Shown piece by piece: positions 25,494 through 36,121 of a DNA stretch of 64,000 nt. Under the pieces are notes generated by a model that was given only the letters and a program-made list of their open reading frames with translations, was not told the origin of the DNA and did not search any database. The stretch covers positions 2,046,001-2,110,000 of the forward strand of contig WJXW01000009.1 in assembly GCA_015832175.1 (NCBI GenBank). The letters are read 5' to 3'. Position numbers and translations under genes: made by a program. The stretch comes from Paraphaeosphaeria minitans (lineage: Eukaryota; Ascomycota; Dothideomycetes; Pleosporales; Didymosphaeriaceae). Numbering within the stretch: the stretch's first letter is position 1; every line of letters begins with the position of its first letter.

Positions 25494-26860
25494 CTAATCG
25501 CAGCGAGATGTATTGTGAATGATGTGGCCAACGCCAAGTAACTGGTGTACAATCGGGCTACCCGCGATCTTGATAATTAAATCTGCCTTTATGATATCTT
25601 CGAGGAATAACTCGGCGACGGTCATAATCTCAGAAGCGGGTGCTTGGCAGTACAGTATTGCCATGATGTGTACAAGTGCTTCCGTACATGTGGTTTGCAC
25701 GTCTATGCATCGGCAGCGGTTGCTTCGGCTGATCTCGTTGGGCCCGGGAAAGTCTGTAAGAGAATGCGAGGCTTGCCGGCTCTGAGACGAGGCTAGTCCA
25801 TCCAGTAGGTAACGTGACTGGTGACGGTTTATCACAAAATGCTGCCCATGGAGCTTTTCGGTTCTTGCATCCACAAAGACTGAATATGGCATACTCGAGT
25901 AGGCGAAAGAGGTCCAATGTAATCCAGCCAACAATCCATGCCTGCAGTTCAAGGTCCTGCGAGGCTATAATGCGAGGGTAATCCACCAAGATTTGTGCCT
26001 CTGGCATCCGTACAATATGTCCCAGAACGCATACAGGGTGTATCTCAAGCCGATAAACGCACCAGAACAACCGTCTTCGATCGTCCATCTCTTGTAATGA
26101 GATATTCTCGGGCCAGTGACTCACATCGTACAAGCCATGTTGAGCTACCAGTGCGTGGTACGGTCCAAGATAGCGATTCGAGTCATTGTTGCTTGCACGC
26201 TTCAACGAAAAGACCACCAGTCGCCCAAACTAGCGCAGGTAATCAAGATCGTATGTTGAGGCAACCCTGGCCGGGATGTTGAAAATGGCCTCGAAAAACC
26301 ATCTTTCGCAATCGGGAATTGGCGGGCCCACGAGCGTGTTCCGGTCAGAGACGCCATGACGTGAAGCTGTGCACTGAGGGCACACAGAGCCATTAAGAGC
26401 AAATATTATGGACGACTCGGGTCGGGGATTCCATCATCCCAACGCACCCATAGATTATCTTCAGGAAGGAAGGTGGATTAGCATTGATACATGGTGTCGC
26501 GATAAATCCTGACCAAGCGTTGGATATGACTGAGCGATACATCCTGGTCAGGTGGTGTTTCAGTAGCGTGAGAGCACTCAACGTTTTTTGCAGTCTCGGC
26601 GGCTGTATTCAACAGGGTTGGCAGGCTTCCCGCCCCATTATCGAATTGGTCGCACCATCGTGCATTGTGCGTCGTAGGTAGTCTCTGCAAGTGAAGCACA
26701 CTGCCGATTGCTCTCACGGTGAATCGCTGCGGTCGTTTCTCCAACGGCATTTGATCCCGCTTGCATGAAATAACTCGCAGGCACGAGATGTGCGTTGCAT
26801 CTTCTTTCCGATAACAGTCTTCCGCATGGTCGAATGTGCAATCGTTCGTATCGTCTAGAG
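25494..26860 (-). pseudogene. decayed Zn2Cys6 transcription factor with fungal_trans domain
   Basis: Reading minus strand, a Zn2Cys6 remnant lies at ~26790-26690. RACELFHASGIKC keeps the C-x2-x-x6-C spacing, but the second Cys is Phe (26770-26768). An in-frame TGA at 26716-26714 follows, then the second half CFTCRDYL. Further on, one frame reads RLVRIYRDTMYQC, stop, STFLPEDNLWVRWDDGIPD, stop, YLLLMALCALSAQ, with TAA at 26480-26478 and 26408-26406. After a frame change comes a fungal_trans piece (VSHWPENISLQEMDDRRRLF and VLGHIVRMPEAQILVDYPR, 26217-25860). The frame between the zinc cluster and middle part also differs, which an intron could explain. Three stops and a lost zinc ligand make a functional product unlikely. 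Confidence 0.75.
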
Positions 26861-27380
26861 ATGGAAGATGCTCGTTTTGCAATTTGCTGTCGCAGACATT
26901 CTGCCGGACGATCTCATTGCACAAAGGGCGACGACGGAACGAGATTTGTCTAACATTTATGCGTTGTTTACAGTTGAGGGGTGAAGTCGGTTGAAGGAAG
27001 GCAACACTCCACAGTGGGGCGTATTACTAGGTAGGTAAGCACGTGATCTTTGCCCTAACAGGACATCCCCCAGCCAGGGTTAATTTTCAATCGCACCATC
27101 GGCCCTAGGTATCTCTCTTAGCTAGATTTTGTACGTCGTTATAGACACTGCACCCAACGCACTTGAGATCGTCGTCGCCCAACACATACAATTCATGAAT
27201 GAACATGTGCACATCTAGAGTGTTTTCGTCGGCACCAGGAACTCAACAACAACCATCTCGCTTGCAAATATTTACATGCGCATGGCGCCGGGCTAACGAT
27301 TGATATTCAGTCTATGAGAAACTATATACAGTCATAGAAGCCATCCACCACCTTTCGCACCCGTCGTTATCAAGCACCGT
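26861..27380. other. intergenic, no gene seen
   Basis: Between the pseudogene and the GH6 gene 3' end. Contains TAGGTAGGTA at about 27028-27037 and CCTAGGTA near 27106. No coding frame was recognised. Confidence 0.45.
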
Positions 27381-28711
27381 CTAGAAAGCGGGCTTCGCGT
27401 TCTTGAGCAGCTCTTCAAAGTACGCCTGGTTCCACTGACCCGCCTCGGGGCTGGGCTTGTACGCATCGTTGTTGCCGCAGAAAGAATCGTATCGCGTAGC
27501 AGAAGTGTCGCTCGTGCCGTCGGACTCGCCGCCGGGCTTGCCCCAGACGAAAGCGTCGACGAGCTCCACGCCAGTGCTGGATGTGGGGCGCACGCCGAAA
27601 CCTGCGCCCTTGACGTTGCACCAGTGACCCCATTCCTCGCGGAGGCCGGTGACGGCGTTGCTAGTGGAAATGTTAGTGGTCTGCCGAGGGGAAAGGAGGA
27701 AGGATGGGTGACGTACCGGCCAGTGTCGACGATGGCGTGGTTGGGGTGGCCTGCGGTCTTGAGGGCGGCGCCGAAGAGCTCGGTGTAGAGCTTCTCATTC
27801 TGCGCCTTGTTCCACTGGGCGTCGGTGGCCTTGGAGAACTCTCCGGGGGTCAAGTCGCTGCGGACAGTCAATTGCCTTGCTCCTGTAGCGCAAGCCGTGC
27901 GAGGGTCACTTACAAGGCGTTCCAGCCAGCAATGTTGGTGGACACACCGCGGACCTGGCTGGGCGAGCCCGCAGCCTTGAACACCTTCGCCAGCCCCTCA
28001 GCGCCGGGCTTGAGGTTGTCGTTCCAGCCGAGCCAGCCTCCGTGACCAGCGTCGACGTACATGACGACGTTGGGAAGGTTAAGTGTCTTGAGCGCGTACG
28101 CGACGCCCTCTTCGTAGCCGGACTTAGACTGCTGGCATGCGGTCTCGTCGATGTTAGTGACGAGGTTGGGCAGGGAATCAGGCTCAATAATCAAGGCAAA
28201 AGCCTGGTTGGGGTTGGCCTTAAGGATGCCGGCAATGACTTTGTCTCTGCTTAGCTTTGCGTGTATGTGTAGAGGGGGAGTGCCTACCATCAATGTACTC
28301 GGTCTTGTATTTGTTGATCTCACCGACCGCGAGCTCACCGTTGGAAGCCTTAGCAGCACAGTCACGTCCGGGAAGATCGTAGATGACGAGACCTAGGACG
28401 TTCTTGCAGGGGATGTCGGTAGCAAGTTCGGTCTTCAGCCTCTCGATGTTGGCAATGGTGTCGAGCCAGAGGAACGAGCCGACATTGCCGACCTTGGCGG
28501 CGGCGGTGGCAAGGCTCTTGTCGCTCAGGTTCTTCACGGCCTCCGCAACTTCAGCTTTGTAGAAGGAGTTGGCATGGAGGGTGTATGACTTGAAGACGTT
28601 CTCGCTGCCGCTGAGCTTGACCGCGGAGGTGCAGGCCCTCTTGGTCACGGGCTGGGAGGGCAGCGCAGAAGCTAAGGTGGCCAAGGCCAGGATGGAGGTA
28701 GAGGTCTTCAT
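27381..28711 (-). CDS. secreted GH6 cellobiohydrolase-type enzyme (no CBM)
   Basis: Four exons: 28711-28288, ~28244-27914, 27857-27717 and 27660-27381, about 391 residues. Signal peptide MKTSTSILALATLASA. Family GH6 motifs are clear: YDLPGRDCAAKASNGEL (around the catalytic Asp), LIIEPDSLPNLVTN (second key Asp), MYVDAGHGGWLGW, and the C-terminal GLREEWGHWCN and DAFVWGKPGGESDG. GH6 enzymes release cellobiose from non-reducing cellulose ends by inversion. No cellulose-binding module is present. Introns 2-4 fit cleanly. The first (28287-28245) is only 43 bp and phase requires a GAG acceptor, so that junction is the weak point. Confidence 0.88.
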
Positions 28712-29959
28712 GGTTGAGGATTGTGGTGAGGCAGGCCTTCGATGTGATGAGTTGATGGCTTGAATGTCGAACTGAAACGGACGGCAAAGGCTTATATACT
28801 CAGGCCGATGGTAGATACTTTCGCCCCCCCCCATATGATTCATTTTTGCCCAAATCAACTTGATTGCGGCGTCAGGTCAGTGCAAGGGGTTTGTTTTCCG
28901 CCCATTGATTACACCAGAAAGCGCAAGGTTACGTACGTGAGCCCGCTGAGCCTCATGATGGGGTAACATCCTTTCGATAGGATGTAATGTTCTCCACTCC
29001 ACACTTTGGAGGCTGGCGTGCTCAACGGCGACCGGACCGTATTCGAGTAGCATGTAGAACCGTGCCCGTGGAAGAATAGAAGTCTCGTGGAAATGGTGTC
29101 GATGATATATTTCTCTGGGCAACCCACCTTTTGTTTCAAAGATCTTCCTATTGCTCGACACATCGAGAGGGTACCGCGCGCACCTTCAAGATGATAGGTA
29201 CAAAGCAGTACAAGGAGGTTTAGAGCCCCTGCATGGACGGAGACCCAAGGCGGAGGGCAGGGCCGGCTGAGATCCAGGATCTCTCACAATGCTGTTTACA
29301 TGTTCTTGGGGCCCTATATCTCGTGACAGTGGAATTCCGGGGTTGCGAAGCTTGATCTGATGTTTCAAATAAAATTCGCCGATCCGTTGCCGTTTGCGTA
29401 GCAAATCGGGACTCCGCGTTATGAACAGGGTATGGCGGGGCTGCAAGCCTAAATTGTCTTGTGATAAACTTTCCGGGTAAACTGACCTACTCACTTAATA
29501 CCCATAAAGCCTTCAGCCGATCGATTTCTTGGCAAGAAGGTAGATGGTATTTCCTAATTGACGAACGTATCGTCGGAGCATTTTTCGCGGTTTGTGAAAG
29601 CAGCCGCACTCTCGGGCTCGGAGGCGCGCCGAGATCGTGGACCGTATGTCTCACAGAGGTACACACGCATGTGCAAGTCCACGGGCTTCTAAAGAAATTC
29701 TGTACAGAATTTCCACGCAGGTTGGATACGCCTCACATAGGGTGTATATTGAAGGTCACATCTCATGTAATAATGTGTGCTTGGTATTTGAAGGCCATTG
29801 CGATGCTGGGAAATGTCTGATCAATATGCCGAGCCTTGTCTATCATCTATAGCGCGTATCCTGTCAACAATACGCCAATTCGAGCTTCCTGTATGGGGAA
29901 GACGGATGGTTGGGAGAGTTTGGGGTGGGGAATTGTGCGGGTGATCGTTGGTAAGGACT
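28712..29959. other. gene-poor intergenic stretch
   Basis: About 1.2 kb with no convincing gene. It holds the GH6 promoter, with a C-run at 28824-28832, and the 3' flank of the coactosin-like gene. Open frames are short and lack family resemblance. Confidence 0.45.
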
Positions 29960-30639
29960 TCACTTACAGTTCGCACCCATGGCCTTTCGCAGCTTCATCT
30001 CAACTACATCAGCTTTGAGATCGTGCTTGTCACTGGTTTGTACTTCCACCGCGTACGTCCTGATAACTTGCTTGACCTGTCCGCTTTGAAAGCTCATCTT
30101 CGCTTTTCGCATGATCTTCGTCTGGGGACCTACATCATCAATGTTAACTCATCCATTTCTTCATTTGGAATATTCACGAGGTAACACATCTCATGTAGGC
30201 ACGTCGCGCTTACCCGCCCAGATGACGAAGCAGAATTTTGTTCGTTCAGAATATTCATCGTTTCCCAGCTTCATCCTCCTAAAGTGCGGGGTACAAAGTC
30301 AGTGATGGTGTCAAAATGTAACGGAATCGAGTAGAAAGTAGGGTTTTTCGCTTAAGCTTGTTACTAAAGTCTTGAAGATTTCAGACATTGATAACAGCAG
30401 AAAACAGCCACTTTGAACCCCGGACGTACGTACACATACGCATACGCTGCCTCATCGTCTCCCAACGTCTCCGTCATCTCGGCGATATCGCCGGTGCCGG
30501 TTTGGGCAAGTTTCAAGGAATCCGACGTAGCAGACGCATACTTGAGAACTAGCCACGTAGTCTCTGATTTGTCGGAACGCACATCCTCGTACGCTTGCGC
30601 GATGTCAGAGTCTGATAGGATGTCACCCGGTGGGGCCAT
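29960..30639 (-). CDS. coactosin-like ADF/cofilin-homology protein (146 aa)
   Basis: Three exons: 30639-30434, 30278-30214 and 30129-29960. Introns are 155 and 84 bp, and phases 2 and 1 agree. The joined protein reads as a single ADF-H domain: DIAQAYEDVRSDKSETTWLV at residues ~13-32, then AYAYVRMKLGNDEYSERTKF across the first junction, FCFVIWAG across the second, then MSFQSGQVKQVIRTYAVEV and LRKAMGAN at the end. This follows the animal coactosin layout and length (~142 aa), so it is likely an F-actin side-binding protein of the cytoplasm. The last exon reads through a GTAAGT to a TGA (GANCK). Splicing there would also end the protein at once, so the C-terminus is essentially settled. Confidence 0.8.
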
Positions 30640-31656
30640 TGTAGTGATTGTACGATTATGACAGGGTGTTTGCAACGTTGCTGTGGTTTGTTCTTGAACT
30701 CAGGGGATAGCGGTGAAGATGTTAGGGAGGTTTTTGAGATTCGGCGTTAATGCGGGGCCATAATTCTGGGCCTGAACGGCCAATGAGAGACGAGTCGCTT
30801 GAAGCCTTAAGACTTGAAGCGAGTCCTTTCAAAGATGATTTTCTGTCGTCAATGGCGATGAGCGGAAAAAAAAAAAGAAAAGAAGTGGCAATATCGAGAA
30901 TGATGGCTGCCCCATCAAGGATTTTGACGATTCGCGACACGTCTCGAATTCGGCAGTAGGTACGACAAACACCGTGCGACCGATTCGGAAACGAGCTGGC
31001 CTTTTGGCATTCCATCTGCGCGAGACTCCCGCGAAGGGTCACGGCCTCAAGCATCTGTTCCCGCTGGAGCTGGGGTTGCGTGTGGGTTGAAAGTGGATTT
31101 TATCTCAGGTAGATCGGCTCAAGCCAAAGAATCCGCCATATATACTGGGCCTAACATGTGCAAGTGGTTTCACAGCAGGTAACATCCTTCAAGTTCCTCA
31201 TCGCACGTCAGTCGTGCCCGTCGTTTCTCTTCTTGCGCATGCCTTGCTGGAACGCACCGCAAGTCGTGGAGAACGCCCATGATTCCAGTCCAGAAAGCAC
31301 CCGCTTTACCATACTGTCCCAATCTTGACGCCCGATTTTAGAAGGATACCGCAATAGTGTACAGTGAATTAGGCGGTGTGAGGTTGCAAGCATTGCGATA
31401 ACACAGCGATATGTGCGCAACAAAAAAAAAGGGAAAATATTCGACAAAAGGGTATCCCTATAGAGCGGAGCTCTGCTGATAATATGCTCGCGATAATGGC
31501 CGAGATCGTGCCGGGGGTATAGGATCCGAATCGCTCTTCAGATGGCTTCAACGAGAGGTGCGATTGGTCTCTGACTTGTCGTTAGTGTTGCACACCTTAT
31601 GAGCCTCATACCGGGTACACAGTTGAAACCAATCGTATGTTGTTGTCGTTCCACTC
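30640..31656. other. intergenic, no gene seen
   Basis: About 1 kb between the coactosin-like and membrane protein genes. Contains an A-run near 30866-30876. Frames here have no recognisable composition. Confidence 0.45.
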
Positions 31657-32226
31657 TCATCGATATCCGCTGCCTCTGCGCGCCCTTCGCCTCTCATACT
31701 CGCTCTCCTCTTCGATAACCTCGACCATGTCGTCGCCCGGCACGCGCCGCCGGGTTTCCTCCACCACAACACTGCGTGGCCGCGACCTTGTCCTCTCTTC
31801 TACAATCACGGTCGACCTCCCTCCCGACCTCCGAGGACTCCTCTCGTATTCGCGCACCTCGCTGCGGGTTCCACGCCGTGAGCGATGCGAGTTCGAATTG
31901 CGCCTCGGCCGTTTGCGCACGACTATCTCCTCTTCACCCGAAATCGCGTTACGGCTGTTGTTTGTGAGGGTCCAGAGGAGCCAAACCAGTAAGAGGAAGC
32001 CGGCGACACTGCCCAAGGTTATGCCGACCACAGCACCAGTACCGGGGCCATCTTGGCGGTAGTAGGTGGGAATTAAGCCTTGCACAATCTGCCTTGATTC
32101 GAGTGATCTGGTCGTGATCTCGAAGGAAGCAAAGGCGCCGTCGGGTGCCAATTGAGTCGTCGGGTCCCGCGTCGTCAGGCTGTCGAGGTTGGGGGCGCCG
32201 CTGTTGGACGGGGCAAGGGCGGGCAT
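31657..32226 (-). CDS. single-pass membrane protein with Arg-rich tail (189 aa)
   Basis: Single exon, ATG at 32226. The N-terminal ~60 residues are Ser/Thr/Pro-containing and probably lumenal or extracellular. A glycine-rich transmembrane helix follows at ~64-85 (GAVVGITLGSVAGFLLLVWL). The cytoplasmic tail of ~100 residues is very rich in Arg and Ser (RKRPRRNSNSHRSRRG) and ends in an acidic-basic stretch (VEVIEEESEYERRRARRG). There is no clear signal peptide. Fungi have many such TM plus basic-tail proteins of unknown role; some act in wall sensing, but nothing here proves that. Confidence 0.65.
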   Translation of the reverse strand: MPALAPSNSGAPNLDSLTTRDPTTQLAPDGAFASFEITTRSLESRQIVQGLIPTYYRQDGPGTGAVVGITLGSVAGFLLLVWLLWTLTNNSRNAISGEEEIVVRKRPRRNSNSHRSRRGTRSEVREYERSPRRSGGRSTVIVEERTRSRPRSVVVEETRRRVPGDDMVEVIEEESEYERRRARRGSGYR

Positions 32227-33576
32227 GGCGCGATTCCAGAAGCAAAGGTATGGTACCTCAGCGAAGAGAAGTGTGCGAGGCTACGAGCGCCGCCTTGGAA
32301 GCAGATGTCTGGTGTTGATGGTTGGCCGGGCGGAGCCGGAGCGCTAGGCGCGGGGGTCCAGTATCGTACCGTAAACACTGGTGGGAAGGAACGACTGAAT
32401 GTCACAACACCACCGAGGCAGGCGCGAGGGTGAAGTGTGGGAGAAATCAAAGAATGTGCAGATGAGAAGACAGAATTGCCAGCCTCGGGTCGACAGACGA
32501 TTGCAGCGGACGGGAGCATGATGCAATTTGCGCGCAGTGGTGCTGGTGGCTGGGAACCCCCGCGGAGACAGTTCGGGGGGCTTGACAACCTCAACACCAC
32601 GAGCCTATCACCACAGCTTGCGCGATCATCCCTGCACGTCCCACTTTGGCATCGCCGGGAGTGATGTGAGCGCCGTCTCAGGGAGCTGGGGCAAGACCCA
32701 CGGCGCAGCTCCACTCCAGCTTGGACAAAAGGCATCTGGAATGTTTCCTGGAAACGTGTCTTGACTGTAACGCCGTGTACGAGTCACTGCATGATCTTGG
32801 GCTTATTCTAATAGTGCAGCTTTGCCTTTTCCGAGCGGAGATCCCAGACAACCTTACATCACACCGATATTGCGACCAGGTAGCCCACAGGTACCGGAGA
32901 TGAATGCCGCTGCCCTGATCACCTCTGAAATACCGGCGTCCTCATTACCTTTGGAATGTCGAGAAGACGCAGACTTTTTGCAGAGTCTTTCGGCGTATTC
33001 CATCACTCCCAATGAGAATTGCAAGCTTTAACCGATATAACGACGAGTCAATCAAAAAGCGCCAAGAGATCACGTGAGGACATGTGAATGGCACGTCACC
33101 CGGGCGCGACGCGGCACAGCAAATCTACCACACTGTGTCTTACTTTGCCTTCAATCAGCCGAAATCAGTAAAACTGCTCGATACCCAGTAAGAGCTGCTT
33201 CGAATACTCCACCACATCAGCAACACGGTCTGGCTTCAGCCGCAATGCCCTCGTGGCTTTGAATGGCAGGTGTAACAGCTGGTGGATAGCATTCAGCAAG
33301 GCGACAGTGTGTTTTGGGATTTCTTTTGGAAGTTTTCATGTAGTCAAATCTTCTGTTAGAATGGTCGGGAACGTGCTGTTGTTAGGATTTGATGTAACTG
33401 CTAGTGTTGGGGTTTATTAACATGTCGGCCGGTACAGGTTCATTTCCGTATCTGAAGTAACAATTGAATCTAAGAATTTTTCTCACTTGAAGCGCGAGTA
33501 TTATTTAATTGGTGCATAAATACACCAATGAATATGAATTTGAATGCGACGGCCGAACTCCTTTGCATGCTTGCGG
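32227..33576. other. gene-poor intergenic stretch
   Basis: About 1.35 kb without a recognisable gene. Composition becomes AT-rich from about 33340 to 33590 (many TTAATT/AATATG-like words), unlike the flanking GC-balanced DNA. Confidence 0.45.
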
Positions 33577-33942
33577 CTAATAAAGATTACTAATTGAGCA
33601 TGGTCTGGCCCTAGGTGCTCGCGAAGGTTTGAGGCGCCGGGTCGTTCCATGACATATGCCATAAGAGGAGTAGAGTAGCCAGCCGCGACTTGCAGACAGA
33701 AATACCACGGATGTCGATAGCGGACCTCTAAGTCTGGTGGTAAGTGCTTGTTCGTTGACTCGGTTACGAAGCTCAGGGGGCAATGTCAAGAGCCCCGGAT
33801 CGCCCTGAGCTGTAGCATGTCCAAGGTCCTGAAGAGGAACGTCAGGAGGCTTCCTTGGAAGTTGTTCTGTCGAAGCTGGAATTACTTCTGTGGGCAAGTC
33901 GTTGGAACGCTTTTGCGCCGGTACATTGCCAGAGTTCGCCAT
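33577..33942 (-). pseudogene. fragment of a 2EXR/F-box-like protein (probable relic)
   Basis: The frame begins with an ATG at 33942 and an ordinary polar N-terminus, then LLTLPPELRNRVNEQALT (~51-68), the opening of fungal 2EXR-type proteins where LPPELRNRIYEYAL is usual. After this signature the expected domain does not continue: the next ~50 residues look like out-of-frame sequence rich in Arg and Ser. Either a short orphan gene or, more likely, a truncated copy. It stands 3' of a HET-domain gene in the gene-poor segment. Confidence 0.45.
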
Positions 33943-34027
33943 GAAAGCATATTAGAAGTTCTGTTTAGATGAGAATTACCTCATTCCATGGTACGCAAAA
34001 CCCGTTGTTCAGTTTTACCAGTCTTCT

Positions 34028-36121
34028 TCAGACAATATGTAGCAGCCTCGTCTCCATGTCTTCCGACCCGTCGCACAAGAATACTTGACCCATTCCAATG
34101 CGCTCGTACGTTTGCTCTGCATCTGTCTCCCTCAGAAACAGTACCAGGTAGCTTTCCTTGAACTGTTCCGCTCTTAGCTTCGCGGCGTCCATGTCTTTCC
34201 TCGCCATCTTTCTCATCAAGAGAGCAGTTATCACTTGCTGTTGTGAATCTTCCACATCCCCGTTATCGTCTAGTGCTGCGAACCCGAACCACTGCTGGTT
34301 CTGACTTCGAACAGGCTCATACGCCGCCATGTTGGTCTTCACATCCATCGTCTCCATCCTTCTGTAGAACTTGACCACTTGTTCCCAGCCCCACTGGTCC
34401 TGTACTCCACGATGCAAGCTGATTAGTCGACCGCTGACGGTCAATATCCCATCTGCTCCGACGTCGCTTATGTCGATGACATCGGTGATATGTGCCTCCA
34501 ATATTTTGGCTCCGAAAACGGCAAAGTAAACTCTCCCACTCATGCTTGCCCAGCTCCAAGTCGGTGCTCGCCCTCTGACTCTCCCTCTTCGTTCGTCGGC
34601 GTCAGCATAGGGGGCTGTCCTCCACATCAACCCTACGTCGAGACTCGCTCTCCACAGCCCGAAACAATATCGATCATCTGTCAATTCTGCGATGTAGTTT
34701 GCCAGTCCCTCTAGCGCAGGAAGCTTATCTGACTCCACTGTCAATTTGCGAGTCGTGTAATCTTCGACGATTCTACACCAACGCGACATCACCAGAGATG
34801 GTATGAGGATCGCCGTTGCAATCGCATTATTACGTAAGCCCAATATGATCCAGTAGAGGTATTGGAAGGAAACAGATCGCGCTTTTGTTCCTACCCCGGG
34901 TCGTTGCGTTTCGAATTCGATGCTCTCGTGGCATTCAAATGAGACTTGGTCGGAAGCAAAATGAAGCGTGCGTCGCGCTAGCTCCTTCTCTTGGAGTGTC
35001 CATGCCCGACTTGCTAAAACGGACCGACGGACGTGCTCTGACCAATTGGTATTCCTGTTATGGATTGTCCATCTACCGTCTTGTAGACCGGTCGAGTTGT
35101 CAATGTACTTCAAAGAGACACTGGATGGTGGAGGTACCCGTGCAGAAAACAAACCTCCGTTTCCGTCTACTGCAAACGTAGCTGAGAGTGTGACGTATGA
35201 ATTCATGTATACAGAAGCCATGCGTGAGGCTTCGTATGCCCAGTCTTCAGTAGAGTCTTGGATGATGCAAATAGAATCGATCCAGAGATAGCGAACATCG
35301 AGTTTCCGAGTAATCTCAACAGCATCTCTAAAAGTTTTTGGCAGCTCTTGAAGACAAATTCTCGTCTTACGCTGATCGTACGTAGCGTGTTCTGTTTTGA
35401 AGTGCTTGATCTTTCCCCAACAATGGCTTAGGGCGGTAAAACATCCCTTGCCACCAACAGATGAGCTTTCTACAAGCTTGACTCCATCCTCAAAAGCCTG
35501 GACATCTATGACTCTTGTAGGTAACTCGATTTCTTCCTCGCTGTATTTTGCTTTCAGCCTAGGTCCCTCCTGTTCGCTGGGTCCAGCCATGTCGAGCTCT
35601 TTCCGACTGTAACCCCACTGGCACTTTTCGTGGCCATCTATGCAAGTCTTTATCCACTTCCTCATGAGACCCAGCGCTCCTTCGCTGCTAGCATCATTAG
35701 TGAGCGGCCTCGTCATCACTGCTCCTGCTGCTGCCGACCCCTCTTCAGCATAAATGCTCAGCCACGTCTCTGGCGCTTTGTAGTACTCAGTCTGCCGCAT
35801 AAAACTCTCCCGCTTCATTGGTCCACAGGATATGATCAGCGACCAAGCTTTCTCATCTGTAAGTGCATCATGATTGTTGATAGATACTGTAACAGATGTG
35901 TCGTTGACAAGCACATATGCCGAACCCTCTTCGCCATCCTTGTGGGCCCTGTATTCTTCTGCTTTCTTGATGAGATCGGCCCTATCAAGTGCGCCGAGGA
36001 TCATGCAGCAAAGGGGGCAGGAAATCGCAGACGTGCGCAGACTGCTAACATCTGGATGCAGTCTGAGCAATCGAGTTGCGGGTGAGATGTTCGCGCAGGC
36101 GGTGCAGATTGACGATGACAT
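34028..36121 (-). CDS. HET-domain protein (heterokaryon incompatibility type)
   Basis: Single exon, 697 residues, ATG at 36121. An N-terminal Cys pair region (CTAC at 6-9, CPLCC at 35-39) could bind zinc, as seen at the start of many HET proteins. The HET domain begins ~227 with GCFTALSHCWGK and continues with LPKTFRDAVEITRKLDVRYL, WIDSICIIQDSTEDW and EASRMASVYMNSYVTLSA to about residue 345. A later part has ASRAWTLQEKELARRTLHFA and a YCFGLWRASLDVGLMWR segment, typical of the family's C-terminal half. HET domains act in non-self recognition and regulated cell death of fused hyphae, but most genomic copies are uncharacterised. No NACHT or repeat domain is attached. Confidence 0.92.
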   Translation of the reverse strand: MSSSICTACANISPATRLLRLHPDVSSLRTSAISCPLCCMILGALDRADLIKKAEEYRAHKDGEEGSAYVLVNDTSVTVSINNHDALTDEKAWSLIISCGPMKRESFMRQTEYYKAPETWLSIYAEEGSAAAGAVMTRPLTNDASSEGALGLMRKWIKTCIDGHEKCQWGYSRKELDMAGPSEQEGPRLKAKYSEEEIELPTRVIDVQAFEDGVKLVESSSVGGKGCFTALSHCWGKIKHFKTEHATYDQRKTRICLQELPKTFRDAVEITRKLDVRYLWIDSICIIQDSTEDWAYEASRMASVYMNSYVTLSATFAVDGNGGLFSARVPPPSSVSLKYIDNSTGLQDGRWTIHNRNTNWSEHVRRSVLASRAWTLQEKELARRTLHFASDQVSFECHESIEFETQRPGVGTKARSVSFQYLYWIILGLRNNAIATAILIPSLVMSRWCRIVEDYTTRKLTVESDKLPALEGLANYIAELTDDRYCFGLWRASLDVGLMWRTAPYADADERRGRVRGRAPTWSWASMSGRVYFAVFGAKILEAHITDVIDISDVGADGILTVSGRLISLHRGVQDQWGWEQVVKFYRRMETMDVKTNMAAYEPVRSQNQQWFGFAALDDNGDVEDSQQQVITALLMRKMARKDMDAAKLRAEQFKESYLVLFLRETDAEQTYERIGMGQVFLCDGSEDMETRLLHIV

